Origin: Echinococcus granulosus
Lineage: Eukaryota; Platyhelminthes; Cestoda; Cyclophyllidea; Taeniidae
NCBI RefSeq assembly: GCF_000524195.1
Contig: NW_020170382.1
Location: 1,015,194 to 1,079,193, forward strand
DNA length: 64,000 nt
Direction of reading: 5' to 3'
Positions 38,501-46,551 of the stretch are shown here, piece by piece (positions within the stretch are counted from its first letter, which is position 1; every line of letters begins with the position of its first letter). The notes beneath the pieces are model-generated. The model saw only the letters and a list, made by a program, of their open reading frames with translations. It searched no databases and was not told the DNA's origin. Both the position numbers and the translations under genes were made by a program.

Positions 38501-38574
38501 GTAAGTATTTCATAAAACTGAATACCTTGGTAGAGGAAGAGGCTTAGCAGAACGGTAACGCCCAGCAAGTCCAT
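2185..38574 (-). CDS. CLSTN: Calsyntenin, whole gene (14 proposed exons)
   Basis: Type I membrane protein of the calsyntenin family, which in animals acts at synapses and in vesicle transport. Joined exons give about 1180 aa, against about 980 in human CLSTN1. Order: signal peptide (1-18), cadherin 1 (about 17-135), cadherin 2 (135-250), Cys-containing linker (255-345), laminin-G domain (about 420-600), conserved alpha/beta ectodomain (to about 900), acidic juxtamembrane exon, one transmembrane helix (about 980-1003) and an acidic cytosolic tail. Diagnostic matches are ICGF and QIEAYDC in cadherin 1, FTLSFW and ETILCS then WHHYSI in LamG, and RKFQLIC before the membrane. I read exons and splice sites directly; phases agree at 12 of 13 junctions, with exon 12 to exon 13 unresolved. 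The 36-kb span is mostly introns carrying antisense TRIM copies. No paralogue is visible, so the symbol is generic. Confidence 0.93.
2956..3703 (+). mobile_element. TRIM-derived element with shortened interior
   Basis: A full LTR (2956-3146) is followed by about 395 bp homologous to the 5' half of the TRIM interior, then directly by a second LTR (3541-3703) lacking its first ~25 bp. The 3' half of the interior and the polypurine tract are missing. Sense is plus, so it lies antisense in calsyntenin intron 13 (2587-5905). No coding capacity. Confidence 0.75.
4681..4726 (+). repeat. (AC)n and (CT)n low-complexity tracts
   Basis: A short AC run (4681-4693) and a CT-rich run (about 4707-4726) in calsyntenin intron 13. 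Open frames spanning it on both strands are chance. Confidence 0.8.
5141..5332 (+). repeat. TRIM solo LTR, plus strand
   Basis: Shows 'ggttttggtaacgggtcac', 'gctccgcaattgcacctcc', 'agcccttctgtacgccggc' and 'ctagtattatgtcct' in family order. Antisense within calsyntenin intron 13. Confidence 0.78.
5906..6133 (-). CDS. CLSTN: Calsyntenin exon 13 (transmembrane helix)
   Basis: 228 nt, donor CTAGAG|gtaagg. Encodes VGLAVGLGVGCLAIIAIVVA followed by FFVSK (single transmembrane helix), a basic stop-transfer segment (FRRGQLSSFRRGERK), then RLNIIENPIEKLE, which aligns with human ALTITVNPMETYE. The WDDS that precedes it in vertebrates is absent. Acceptor taken as taaccag|AAG; actaag|AAC is an alternative in the same frame. 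Confidence 0.88.
6134..8308. other. Calsyntenin intron 12
   Basis: No repeat-family copy or recognisable exon. A small missing coding exon is possible here because the flanking exon phases do not agree. Minus-strand open frames at 7069-7408 resemble no calsyntenin segment. Confidence 0.5.
8309..8528 (-). CDS. CLSTN: Calsyntenin exon 12 (acidic juxtamembrane exon)
   Basis: Acceptor ctatag|ATC continues exon 11 in phase 0. Encodes ILLSSPIIAQEVQAGSN, then a highly acidic stretch (EEEYIDEDDDDEED, YDDDYD) on the extracellular side. The best donor, GCTC|gtatgt, leaves phase 1, whereas the transmembrane exon needs phase 0. Either a small extra exon is missing between 6134 and 8308 or the donor differs. 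In-frame reading stops at TGA 18 nt past the exon's Gln-Trp-Pro codons. Confidence 0.75.
8996..9357 (-). CDS. CLSTN: Calsyntenin exon 11 (membrane-proximal ectodomain)
   Basis: 362 nt between ctttcag|CTCAAA and TTCAG|gtagaa. Encodes MFILDQCLVLPVNG, GVSVEPTQMGVLMKG, YASLLHGFRYW and LLERKFQLICSYND, matching human IVHDLDTCEVTVEG, EEVLHLLRYRNW and LLDRKFKLICSELNG. Very clear calsyntenin segment. A 178-aa plus-strand open frame over it is an antisense shadow. Confidence 0.95.
9924..10075 (+). repeat. TRIM solo LTR, plus strand, internally shortened
   Basis: Starts ttaattgtttgtttaacact and ends ggaggcgctaca as in the family. The first third is missing the 'gctccgccactgtac' block. Antisense in calsyntenin intron 10. 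Confidence 0.75.
11666..11700 (+). repeat. (CA)n microsatellite
   Basis: Fifteen bases of pure CA repeat followed by an imperfect CA-rich tail, inside calsyntenin intron 10. Confidence 0.85.
13731..14029 (-). CDS. CLSTN: Calsyntenin exon 10 (ectodomain)
   Basis: 299 nt, acceptor ccttgtag|A, donor GCCGT|gtaagc. Encodes RCGERQLANIST, a Pro/Ser-rich stretch, and VLEPGIVMFPGLEFTFTN (human EGVFLFPELRI). The Cys after VFR matches human IKC. The exon phase fits both neighbours. Confidence 0.88.
16128..17230 (+). mobile_element. Near-complete TRIM (miniature LTR retrotransposon)
   Basis: The 5' LTR (16128-16315) and 3' LTR (17041-17230), each about 190 bp, begin TGTTA and end CTACA. The interior starts with a primer-binding-site-like ttggtggcggcggaaagcg directly after the 5' LTR. 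It ends with polypurine tract aaaagaggagggg ten bases before the 3' LTR. The ~725-bp interior has stops in all frames and no gag-pol similarity, so movement would need proteins from another element. The LTRs differ at many positions, so the insertion is old. No target-site duplication is obvious. TRIM elements are established in taeniid tapeworms; whether this family is related is unknown. Confidence 0.85.
17018..17030 (+). other. Polypurine tract of TRIM
   Basis: Thirteen purines, aaaagaggagggg, ten bases before the 3' LTR start. This is the plus-strand priming site expected of LTR retroelements. The same spacing occurs at 48838-48850. Confidence 0.75.
18273..18460 (-). CDS. CLSTN: Calsyntenin exon 9 (ectodomain)
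   Basis: 188 nt between cctacag|CTCATC and TTCAG|gtcagc. Encodes LITDDVNVLLNND, IAEAAELISNIAYVK and NTRAIELATVF, which align with the human segment after LamG (LVLTLEGEDLGELDKAMQHI and GIRRLKITSTI). Confidence 0.9.
18461..21577. other. Calsyntenin intron 8
   Basis: Contains the LTR derivative at 18813-19192. The 107-aa plus-strand frame at 20196-20519 has no recognisable domain. Nothing else supported. Confidence 0.55.
18813..19192 (+). mobile_element. TRIM derivative: LTR, ~95-bp interior, partial LTR
   Basis: LTR 18813-18999 ends agtgttaca and is followed by ttggtagcagcgaaaagtg (primer-binding-site-like) and an interior start shared with the copies at 3147 and 16316. It then jumps to a partial LTR (19096-19192) lacking its 5' half. 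Antisense to calsyntenin. Confidence 0.75.
21578..21743 (-). CDS. CLSTN: Calsyntenin exon 8 (end of laminin-G domain)
   Basis: 166 nt, acceptor ttttcag|CATCAC, donor AGCAGG|gtgagt, ending in phase 0. Encodes ITVGTCYDP, GALAGMTLLLGRNED and SRCLAECGETLLI, matching human LVVGACWQE, GNLAGLTLRSGK and IDCLYTCKEGLDL, including the paired cysteines. Confidence 0.93.
21744..23740. other. Calsyntenin intron 7
   Basis: About 2 kb, AT-rich. No repeat copy, RNA gene or coding segment recognised. Confidence 0.6.
23741..24077 (-). CDS. CLSTN: Calsyntenin exon 7 (laminin-G core)
   Basis: 337 nt between tttcag|CTATC and CAGTT|gtgagt. Encodes NRALWISLKG, FSWHHYSISVTFD and TLMMDGELVGTLEAF, corresponding to human EEWHHYVLNVEF and VTLYVDG. 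The WHHY signature is the strongest family marker in the gene. Confidence 0.94.
24078..27674. other. Calsyntenin intron 6
   Basis: About 3.6 kb. A GC-richer stretch at about 25200-25860 could be an old transposon remnant but matches nothing I can name. A CA/GA microsatellite lies at 26253-26274. A run of short ATCAA-type repeats lies around 27439-27483. Confidence 0.5.
26253..26274 (+). repeat. (CA)n(GA)n microsatellite
   Basis: Adjacent CA and GA dinucleotide runs in calsyntenin intron 6. Confidence 0.85.
27675..27995 (-). CDS. CLSTN: Calsyntenin exon 6 (start of laminin-G domain)
   Basis: 321 nt between attacag|CAATC and CACAG|gtgagg. Encodes AIDTATLVDLLPDP (human GAAAGTAELLPSP), then FTLSFWLQREP and ETILCSQEDT (human FTISVWMRHGP and ETILCSSDKT). 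Phase 1 at both ends. Confidence 0.93.
27996..31995. other. Calsyntenin intron 5
   Basis: Four kilobases, mostly AT-rich. It holds a local GC-rich island around 30620-30790 with overlapping open frames on both strands. A very diverged LTR-like fragment is possible near 31383-31455. No coding exon recognised. Confidence 0.5.
31996..32253 (-). CDS. CLSTN: Calsyntenin exon 5 (linker between cadherin and LamG)
   Basis: Donor CTGTG|gtacgt is clear. It encodes LTYHLDMCGMTCNEADSH, TQVSLRHG and RHDPRNLHEQRQLC, matching human NIHLETCDEP, ATVELETSHIG and YSEKSLHRLCG. The 5' boundary (gatgag|AC at 32253) is the only nearby AG that gives the right phase without a stop. It lacks a good pyrimidine tract, so it may be off by a few codons. 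Confidence 0.87.
32254..33615. other. Calsyntenin intron 4
   Basis: About 1.4 kb with no recognised repeat, RNA or coding feature. Confidence 0.6.
33616..33771 (-). CDS. CLSTN: Calsyntenin exon 4 (end of cadherin 2)
   Basis: 156 nt, donor GAGTG|gtgagt. Encodes NFRFLVRYNDCGG, VVNIKVIQSKCEPRWSG, matching human YKLTVTAYDCGK and VKISIKPTCTPGWQG. The Cys and Trp that close the repeat are conserved. Two other open frames on the same stretch are shadows. Confidence 0.92.
33772..36972. other. Calsyntenin intron 3
   Basis: About 3.2 kb. A GC-richer patch near 34380-34640 has several short overlapping open frames but no recognisable product. The rest is AT-rich with nothing identified. Confidence 0.5.
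36973..37190 (-). CDS. CLSTN: Calsyntenin exon 3 (cadherin 1/2 boundary)
   Basis: 218 nt between ttttcag|A and CTCACG|gtagga. Encodes VLVNVNVHADEELRFTES then SVGAICGKVTV and MVPFTVDSHG, matching the human VHIQVND and VPFTVDKDG segments. The usual calcium-linker sequence (DVNEYAP in human) is replaced by NVHADEELRF, so the interdomain calcium site looks degenerate. Confidence 0.92.
37191..38151. other. Calsyntenin intron 2
   Basis: About 1 kb. No feature identified. Confidence 0.6.
38152..38491 (-). CDS. CLSTN: Calsyntenin exon 2 (cadherin repeat 1)
   Basis: 340 nt, acceptor phase 1, donor phase 2 (AGAAAG|gtagtt). Encodes the N-terminal calsyntenin cadherin repeat, with NVYVGQ, QICGF, GTGEIRVRND and TFQIEAYDCD aligning with the human ICGF, GEGVIRSKE and FTIQAYDCG segments. 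Ends in NYSER, continued as VLVNVNV in exon 3. Confidence 0.92.
38492..38525 (-). other. CLSTN: 34-nt mini-intron in calsyntenin
   Basis: Runs gtattcag to gcaaag on the minus strand. It restores the frame between the signal peptide and cadherin 1 and removes an in-frame TAG. Confidence 0.7.
38526..38574 (-). CDS. CLSTN: Calsyntenin exon 1 (start, signal peptide)
   Basis: Begins at ATG 38574 and encodes MDLLGVTVLLSLFLYQ plus one base, a short hydrophobic signal peptide. It is followed by a GT donor and a 34-nt intron (38492-38525). Without splicing the frame meets a TAG stop within about 40 nt, so the mini-intron is required. The start is inferred from the signal peptide and the phase match; an upstream non-coding exon cannot be excluded. 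Confidence 0.75.
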
Positions 38575-39873
38575 TTTGCGCTGCGGAATGGACCCACAGA
38601 ACCAAAATTGCGCAAAGCTAATAAACGACCTTACAATGAATCGAATATGCCGTGACACATTAAAACGGTGCTCTTAGGGTTGCAAGTTGTAAATAAAATT
38701 GCAAAAGCAAAAATCGCACACTGTGCATATTGTTTAAAAAATATGCAGAGCATCTTTTGTGGCACTAAAATAGTAGACAATTTGTCGGATTTTAGCACCG
38801 TGTAAATAGGACTTCTTCATGATCACGAGTTCTTACGACAAATTGAAAGTTGTAGGCAAAACCCCTGAACAATGTTGACTTTTAGAACAAAGCGCCTGTA
38901 GTCCCGAATCAACTGGCTAATTTTTGCACTTGTCCACTTTCTATGCTGTGAATAATCCCAGACCGAAGACAATCTGAATTCCCCGTTTAGCAAATAATGT
39001 TCCAACATAGTAATGTCGCACACCTAAGTAAGCGTGACGTTGCCACTGCTATTTTCTCAGTTTAAATTGACATACGGTTCCGACGTTAATCTCTCCTTCC
39101 TCCGACTTCATGCCGTTGGATGGAGATGAGTGGCTGAAGATGACCATCCCTTGCTCGAAAAGTGCGGGGACAGGATTACCAAATTTCTAAAAGATTAAAG
39201 CTTTCTTTCTTTTGGGAACCGGTGTCATCCGTGAGTGTGCGTAAGTCGACCGCATTTCGCTTGAAAGGCTTGTACAAACAGAGGTGGACCAAATTGATCG
39301 ACTTGCTAGATCATGAAAATAGTCTTTCTGTTTTACTAAAAACATTTTTAAGAATTTTAAGGATCATCTTAAAGTTCTGCAATTTCTTTTGGTTCCTGAA
39401 TGTACGGATTGTACATTGTCCTCGCAACTTTTTAAACGGTTGTTTACTAATTGACCCCATCTAACCACACGAAAGACCAGTCCGATATTCTTTGCTAAAT
39501 TCCTGAAATAAGGGTTTCATTTGATAAAGTGGCATTGTCCTGCTGTTGTACTTATTTGTACTGCAGTTATGGGTGTTTGTCAGTGGACGGAATCAAGATC
39601 ATCCCAGATTTAACATGTCACGTATGGTGCATTGGTGAAATCACTATCATCTTTTATTCTATAAGTACCTGATGTGTACTCGATCGCTTAATTACCAGTG
39701 CACAGGGAGCATAATATGATTCGTGGAAAAACAAAAGTTGAGGTGGTATACCTGAGCCTGGATTTATTTCTAAGCAGAGTATTTCAGGGCAAATTTGTGA
39801 GGGGAACGCTTTCACTTAATTTATCACCTGGTGTATTACTTAACAGAAAAATGTCACAACAACGCAAGCACTT

Positions 39874-39985
39874 TGTAGCGTCCCAAGACTTCTCTGAAGA
39901 TGAAAGACGGCATAATACTTGGGCAGAACAGGTGTTGTCGACCTACAGACGGGTTTGGGGCCACTGGCATGGCCCAAAGCCCTAG
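39874..39985 (-). repeat. TRIM LTR fragment, minus strand
   Basis: Reverse complement of the family's last ~110 bp: it starts tgtagcgtcccaagacttc and includes cataatacttgggcagaa and ccactggcatggccc. The 5' part is missing. Confidence 0.75.
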
Positions 39986-40471
39986 CTCAGTCTTCATCAG
40001 AACCAAAAGTTAAACAGGCGACCAGAATACTACATTCGATCCCTGTCGAGATGACAAATCTCACTGTTCTAGGCATACCTAACCACTTCATTGCATTGAT
40101 ATTGCCGAATATTTATGTTTATTAAGGCAATGAATTTCCCAAACGTTCTTGAATTCTTAGAGGAAGAAACTTGTTTTTAACTAAGTAATTATTTTGTAAT
40201 GGGAGCTTTTTGTTAAAGCATTAAGATACGGTCTACGTCTTGGTTTTGTTGCTGCATACTTAACAATAACGAACGCTTTAATTGTTACTGACAAGTATCC
40301 TCCTACTCGTTCCTTCAAGGTGAAAAACAAAAGCAGGTCATCTGACTTCCATTGTGTCAACAACGCGTGAGGAATTTACACTCAAAGTAAAAATTTTCCC
40401 AAAATGGCACTTCCGCCACACTCATCAAATATTCTACACACTCTCACAAATTAGCAAAATGAAAAGAAATG

Positions 40472-40477
40472 TTTATT
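40472..40477 (-). promoter_or_regulatory. Poly(A) signal for the intronless gene
   Basis: AATAAA on the minus strand, 83 nt past the TAG stop at 40560. The distance is right for 3' end formation and supports this open frame as a real gene. Confidence 0.65.
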
Positions 40478-40559
40478 TAATTTCGGACAGGATATATTGC
40501 CCACAAAATATGCTACTGCATAAATTAAATTATATACAAGTTCCGAGTCACCCTAACAA

Positions 40560-41408
40560 CTAATGACCATCACGATGAAGCAGGTTTAGGTAACACAGGT
40601 GCCTCGCAATGTGATTCTTCTTCACGCCATTCACCAGAACGCCGTCACAGCAATCCTTCTCATAAGTGTGGGTAGAGTTTCGTTCAACATCGAATCGCAC
40701 GCCTTTTTTAGAAAACGCAGACAGGAATTGGCTGATACAATCGGGAGAGGTGGTACCTGTTCGCCCAATTCCTCCTCCACCGGGTGCGGTCATCAGCCGC
40801 TCCTTCATCTCCTCGTTTGCTCGCCGCAATATCGATTTGCATGGTGTTTCCCCTTCTTCTTCCACTAGGGATGGCGGTGGTGTAGACACGCTTGATCCGA
40901 AACTCGATGTAGGGGAGGAGAAGCTATCTTCCGTGCGCGGGGACGGTGTTTCAACATCCAATTTCTCAGCTTCGCTATTCAAGCAGGGTGGAAAGTAGGG
41001 AGATGCAGCGTGACCTGTTAGCGTCGGTAGAACCCGTTTTACACTTTCAAACGCTCGTGTATCTTCCACAGGGGAGGGCAGGGGAGACACGTAAGAAACC
41101 TTTCGTCCAAAGCTTGTAGTCGGGACTTGATTCGCCGCAGATTCAACAGGCCTGATAGAGTACTTCTGCGGTTCTTGATAAGAAGAAACACTGCTACATC
41201 TGTAAGTTCGAATTCGGAAGTGAGTGACCGGAGGCTGAAGAGTCATTTGAGAGCAGAGCAGACTGGTAGAGAGGAAGTTCAAACTTTGCTGCTGTTGTTG
41301 TTGTTGTCTTCGGCGTCTCTGCAACTGAATGAACGTGGGATCCTTGATGCGAAATGAACGATAGGGCACAGTGCTTGGTAGGCGTGGAAAATCAAATTGC
41401 GTGGTCAT
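40560..41408 (-). CDS. Uncharacterised 282-aa protein with PP1-docking-like motifs
   Basis: Intronless open frame from ATG 41408 to TAG 40560, with an in-frame TAA upstream of the ATG. No known family recognised. Visible features: an Arg run then seven Gln (residues 31-41); a long Ser/Pro-rich, probably disordered middle; KSILRRA at about 191-197; KKGVRF at about 234-239; and a Cys/His/Leu-containing end. SILR fits the SILK-type [GS]IL[RK] motif and KGVRF fits the RVxF motif. In that order these are the two classical docking motifs for the protein phosphatase 1 catalytic subunit. A role as a PP1-interacting regulator is inference from motifs only. A poly(A) signal follows the stop by 83 nt. 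It stands between calsyntenin and the ankyrin gene on the same strand, with kilobases of spacing. Confidence 0.72.
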   Translation of the reverse strand: MTTQFDFPRLPSTVPYRSFRIKDPTFIQLQRRRRQQQQQQQSLNFLSTSLLCSQMTLQPPVTHFRIRTYRCSSVSSYQEPQKYSIRPVESAANQVPTTSFGRKVSYVSPLPSPVEDTRAFESVKRVLPTLTGHAASPYFPPCLNSEAEKLDVETPSPRTEDSFSSPTSSFGSSVSTPPPSLVEEEGETPCKSILRRANEEMKERLMTAPGGGGIGRTGTTSPDCISQFLSAFSKKGVRFDVERNSTHTYEKDCCDGVLVNGVKKNHIARHLCYLNLLHRDGH

Positions 41409-41778
41409 CCAACTGGAGAATTATAATGTTTTCTAATGACCTCCTTGCTGAGGTGTGACGACAATGTGGTGCATCACCTTCAGGCCTTCCCGTCAGCCAA
41501 TCAGAGGCCTCCCATTCGCTGTGCGCGTATGTGCATCCTCCCCTGTGTTTGGTGTTGCCGTAACAACGTGTGGGGGCTCGTTTGACTTAATACTAATATA
41601 GTCAATGATGTTTCAAATCAAACGGAGTAAAAGTACCAATATTACTCCTCCCCTGAGTCTGTATAGCCTCTGCAGGATCAAAGGTGGTGTAAGTTATCAT
41701 TATTTTAACACAAGATTTATTTTTATCGATTTCATAAGGTATAAATCGCTGTTTTTATTCCTGTGGAACACATTGCAA

Positions 41779-41952
41779 TGCCTTAATTGTTTGTTTGACC
41801 CTCAGTTTAGGTAACGGGCCACTTTGGGGCTCCGCCACAGTACCTGCACCGGGTAGGCTGGTCTCCGAGCCCCTCCGTAGGTCAATAGTACATATCCTAC
41901 CCAAGTATTATGTCTCCTTTCGTCTTCTGAAAAGTCTTGGGGCAATACGTAC
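41779..41952 (+). repeat. TRIM solo LTR, plus strand
   Basis: Begins ccttaattgtttgtttgacc, contains 'ggctccgccacagtacc' and 'cccaagtattatgtctcc', and ends ttggggcaatacg. Lies about 370 bp upstream of the intronless gene's ATG, in the opposite orientation. Confidence 0.77.
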
Positions 41953-42979
41953 ATAAACGCTCAAATTAAGCATCATTTCTTATGAACTAAACTGGTGCCA
42001 TAATTCCTCATTTTAAATAATCGAAAAGGGCAAACTTCACACGCTTTTGAGTCCGTCAGCTCAAATTCCAATCTGTTATAAGCAGGATTTTTTCCTGATT
42101 TCTTAAAACACACCGACTTCCGATTCTTCTTCGATCACTACTAAGTTAAGCCTTTTTGGAAAGGATGTGTGACGATATGTCTGGGGTGAACTAGCATCCA
42201 CGCCGATTCTAAGAGGCCTCCCTCTGTCAAATGCGTAAAATGATGAGACGGGCTGAATAAAAGTAAATTAGGCTAAAGTGAATTGCTAATTAGAACTCTG
42301 TGGCTTACCCAGACTGTTCGCAAGCAATTTATGATGTACTTCAGCCCTCCGCGTCTCGTCAATCGCTGAGGCGCCTTGCATGATGGAGATGGGGAAAGGT
42401 CATTGAAAGTTCATTCCTGTGCTTTACGAGCTAGCGGAAAACTTATTTGTCTAAATTACAGTTTTTTTTTCTCAAAGCCAAAGCCGTTGACCCAGGTCAC
42501 CACCCTCATGCTCACCAGTGGAGACCTTGTTATCATTTGTATATTCTCTCGATTAAGACAAAAGAAACGATGTCTTGAGGGTTAAATAAAAGTGCTTGGA
42601 AACCATAAAGGTGGCTCCATAAAGTCCAACTCCAGGAGGGTGAACATTTGCAAAAATGGATGAGTTCTAAGAAAAGGATAGCGTAGGAATGTTGAAACCA
42701 CCTCCATTTTAGGCGGAAATACAACGTACTGCAGCTTACATCCTACAGACTTCTACCATGAAAGAAGTTAAATAACTTATTAATCTAGAGCAGGATACAT
42801 TCTGCACACCATAAAGGTAGCAAAGAGTAGTCGGAAAAGAAATGTTTCCTAATTATCAGTTAGCTGTTCACTGAAAAAGAAATTGAGGATGAATTTAATT
42901 AAACAATGTGAGTCGGATCGAAAGAATATCCGTCGCATAAATGGCGTAAGAAACTATTTGGCAACTACACTGCCATCCT

Positions 42980-43141
42980 TGTGTAGCCTTCTGACACTTC
43001 TCTGAAGGTAGAGGAAGAGATAATACTTGGACAGAATATGTATTGTCGACGTGCAGAAGGGGTCGGGGCTACTGGCATGGTTTGGAGGCCGGGCCGACCT
43101 GCGTAGGTATGATGGCGGGGCTCCTGAACGGCCCGTTAACA
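42980..43141 (-). repeat. TRIM solo LTR, minus strand
   Basis: Reverse complement of the family: tgtgtagccttctgacac, then gataatacttggacagaat, gcagaaggggtcggggct and ggcccgttaac at the far end. Confidence 0.75.
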
Positions 43142-46100
43142 AAGAGGAGAGTTAGCTACACAATTAACGTCTCATACTTGATATGTGTAGTAGTACTATC
43201 AACGAGCCATCATTTGTGGTTCCAGTAAGGCGACCGGCGGATGTGGGTAGCAAAGATGTTTCATTTATCCATGATTTTTGTCAGTCCACCCCAAACTGGA
43301 GCAGACGGCATGAAGATGCACAGAGTCATGTTGAATCACGCAGCTGCCCTTGAATAACCCTTTCGACCTTGTAGAGGAGTTGTTTTCTTGTTGCATCTGA
43401 TGTTCGGAATAACTGACTCCGAAAAATCGCGTTGATTCTCAAAGACATCCCTTAATATGTCACGGATTTTGTTAATGACGCCTAAATCTATTTGATAACC
43501 TCAAAATTTTAATTAGCATTTTATTTTTTTCTATCGCAGTGGAAACACACCGAAAAAGAGACCAAAAGCTCGTTTTCAATGTCAAATACAAAGACCCTAG
43601 CAGAATTTCAGACTTATTCAATCTCAAATTGCAACACTTTGAGTCTAAGGTGTCAAGACTACAATCGTCATTAAAGGAGGAACCCCCTAGTAGAGCTGCG
43701 ATTCCATGTTCATTACTTGCGAGGAGTCAGGCTGAGCCTTAACAGCAGAAACGTCAGTATTCTATCAAGGTGACGAAAAAATCTCCCAGCGATTCCAATT
43801 TGCTTTCATTGTACAGAATTTAGTCATTTGTAAGTTGATTTGCACTCCAGGTGTCACACAAACCGCGATAATGCTTTCGAGACAAGTAGCCCTCATGATA
43901 CAAGTTTTACGCCGAACCTCGGAGTGGTAGCATTAAGGAATCCTACACCGTTCATAAGTTGGGTCATTCTTTTGTGCACGCTAATTTAATCTCCACAGAT
44001 GTGCTCAATCGGTACGACTTTGAGTTAGTACCTGGTCTTCTAGCTACGTCAAATGTGGCAACTCTGAGGCCCGAATAAGGCAATAATTATTCTGCTCATT
44101 TGCGTCATCGGTGTATCCAAAAGGCTCTTGTCTGATTTCACCACTACTAGGGCACTTTTTTCGTTGTGCTCCGTCCGTGCTTAAAGCCTCTAAGCCCTTC
44201 TGTAGCCCAGTGAAAAACCCTCCCCCATAGTCACTCAGCTTTCAAGAATGAGTGAGTTGCAAAATCAAAGAGAATATCAGTGTCAGAGTAAGCAGAAGGA
44301 AGCTAATCACCTTCCAAGATAACTCCGCCGTTATCAAGTGCTCGAGATATACGTTTTTACGCACTTACCGGAGAGCTAGTGGGTTCCACTCAAAGGAAAG
44401 GCTGACTCAATGAACCAGGAACATCTCCATTGAGCACTAGTAAAGCAAGGTCGGCAACTTCGATTTACCATCTATGTAAACCAAAACCACTGAACTCGGA
44501 AGACATTCAGACTCAGACTCGGGTTCCATAAGAAAGCACTTTTCAAATTAGTAAAACCACTATTTGACTGAGCTTAATTAGTGCGTCTCCGACTGGACAG
44601 CTCCGAGTTAAATTAACTAAGCCTGAGTGCAGCCGTTCAGTACTGTACGCCATATCCTGTATTCTTCCTTTTTTTGCATTGCATTGTCAAAATTTCACCC
44701 AATTTTTGTACAAAAAATTTAGTTATAACAAACAACTAAAGCATTACTATTTCTAGCGGCAGGAAACGTCAAAGGAACTAAACCAACACTTCAATTAACT
44801 CGAAAGTAAAAGGTGATGAAGATAAAACTATTATTATGAAAAGATAAAATATGAAATAAGAGTAATAACATTAGCAATGAAAACGACAAGGAAGTAGGGC
44901 AAAGTGACAAAAATGGTGAAAAAATGAAGCAGACAAATGAGGTTAAAGAAGTAACAAAAGAAGTGGGTGGTTAAAATTTGAAAGTCAGATAGTCATACAA
45001 AATGCTGGGTAGATCGAGACGGGATAGATAGATAGGAAGGAGAGAGGGAATTTGCCGTTTGATAGCCAGACGTGAGAGAAATTGTAGTGAGGGCACCCAA
45101 CCTGGCAAGAGTAACAGACATTGAGCTAGTCTATCATATGAGACCCGTGCTCAGACTATAGCCACAATGCAAAGATTTACCGACCGCTCCGACAAGTGAT
45201 TGTAAAGGAAAGGTAGCGTCACAGCGTTGGTTGTTTAGATAAACAAGTTCATGTAATTAAGAGCCCTAGATTCACGAACAATGTGCGCAACAGATCAGAC
45301 TGAACCTATAAATTGCGGGTGAGTGGAAATCTTAACCTACTTAGAAAAAAATATGATTATTTCCTGATTCGTGCTATTTAAAAAAACAAGCTAAGGGAGA
45401 AAAAAAGTAGGTGACCATACATGATAGCAAAGACCCCTCCCCCAATTGGTCGGATTTAACTTTTCCCCACAAAAGTAGCAGTGTTCCATGTATTCCGACT
45501 CTCATAGCTGTAGAAACAAAAAATAATGCACCATCTTTTCCAAAACGAAGTCACACATGATATTTGAGGCGAGTTTCAATGAAATGTGAAAACTGTAACC
45601 ATAGTATTATTTTTTATACAAAAAAGCAATATAGACAAAAAGAAATTGTCTGTTCGGTCATGTCCACATAGAGTCCACTTTTGCAGCAGGACATGGCAAA
45701 AATGCAAACTCACCGATTTGGTAGAGAAGATTTCGACTTTAAAGATAGAATAGTTTTGGGAGGAAATGACCACTTCCAATGTTATGCAGCCATGCAGTTT
45801 TGGGGTTTCAAAATGCGAAACATACCACTCGCGGGTAAGCTACGAGAGTGCTTTACCATTCTCTTTGACTGTTGCAACACCGAAATGGCCAAGTTCACAA
45901 TATTATTAAAGTTTGTATAAAAGTTTATCGTAGCTACGTGAATCAATGTTATTCTCTTGGGTGTTATAAAAAACACGTGACTAGGACTCAAAAACCAGAA
46001 AAAAAAATTTAGTTCTAAAGGAACTCTGTGAACTTGGAAGTAATGACCCTGTAAACTAAATGAAGATGGTATTTGCATCGATTATATAGTTTATCTAACC

Positions 46101-46551
46101 ACGGGGCGGAAAGGAGTTTTCCGGACGCAAAAACTTCAGGAAGTGAAATTACAAGGTCCTCTGGCAGGAGCATTAAAATCAACAAAGGATTTGTTCGTAA
46201 ATAGGTACGCATTGGCCCAAATCCGTCACAGCTAATGGCACGTATAACTCACCGCGCATTTGGACAGTACGCAGACGGCCTTCACGCACGCATGGTAACA
46301 ATATGCTCTTAAATACTACGCCCACTTATCTCTTCGTTACTCGATGAGAAAGAACTATTACTACCAAACTGAACATTTATCATTCCCTATAACTCGAAGA
46401 TAACGCCTGTTTGAAAGAAAGTGAATTCTATAATGTCTCAAAAATAAACACACAGTTCACCACCTAAAATCACGGACAAACGTGTCGTCTACTGAATGCC
46501 TTAACAGTTAAGTGTGTGAAACATCAATAGGACGCAAAGAATTATTCATAG

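Larger units (their letters stand above)
38575..40559. other. Intergenic, upstream of calsyntenin
   Basis: Should hold the calsyntenin promoter and the 3' end of the next minus-strand gene. No core promoter motif is convincing. Contains a truncated minus-strand LTR copy (39874-39985) and a poly(A) signal at 40472-40477. Confidence 0.5.
41409..46551. other. Intergenic region with two LTR copies
   Basis: About 5 kb. Two opposite-strand LTR copies (41779-41952 plus, 42980-43141 minus) and a possible ~20-bp LTR scrap near 44185-44205. The plus-strand frame at 43539-43742 follows a pyrimidine tract and AG, but no partner exons were found. The 44640-45010 stretch is AT- and purine-rich with nothing recognised. 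Confidence 0.5.

Noticed and set aside
40599..40998. Plus-strand frames of 89 and 110 aa
   Set aside because: Antisense of the 282-aa intronless gene, which has an ATG after an in-frame stop and a poly(A) signal.
43539..43742. Plus-strand 67-aa frame preceded by a good acceptor-like tract
   Set aside because: No upstream or downstream exon found to pair with it and no recognisable domain.
44185..44205. Short match to the LTR block 'agcccttctgtagc'
   Set aside because: Only about 20 bases with no flanking family sequence.
46015..46212. Minus-strand 65-aa frame considered as a SOCS-box exon of the ankyrin gene
   Set aside because: Lacks the Leu-Cys-Arg and terminal Leu-Pro pattern, and phase support is poor.
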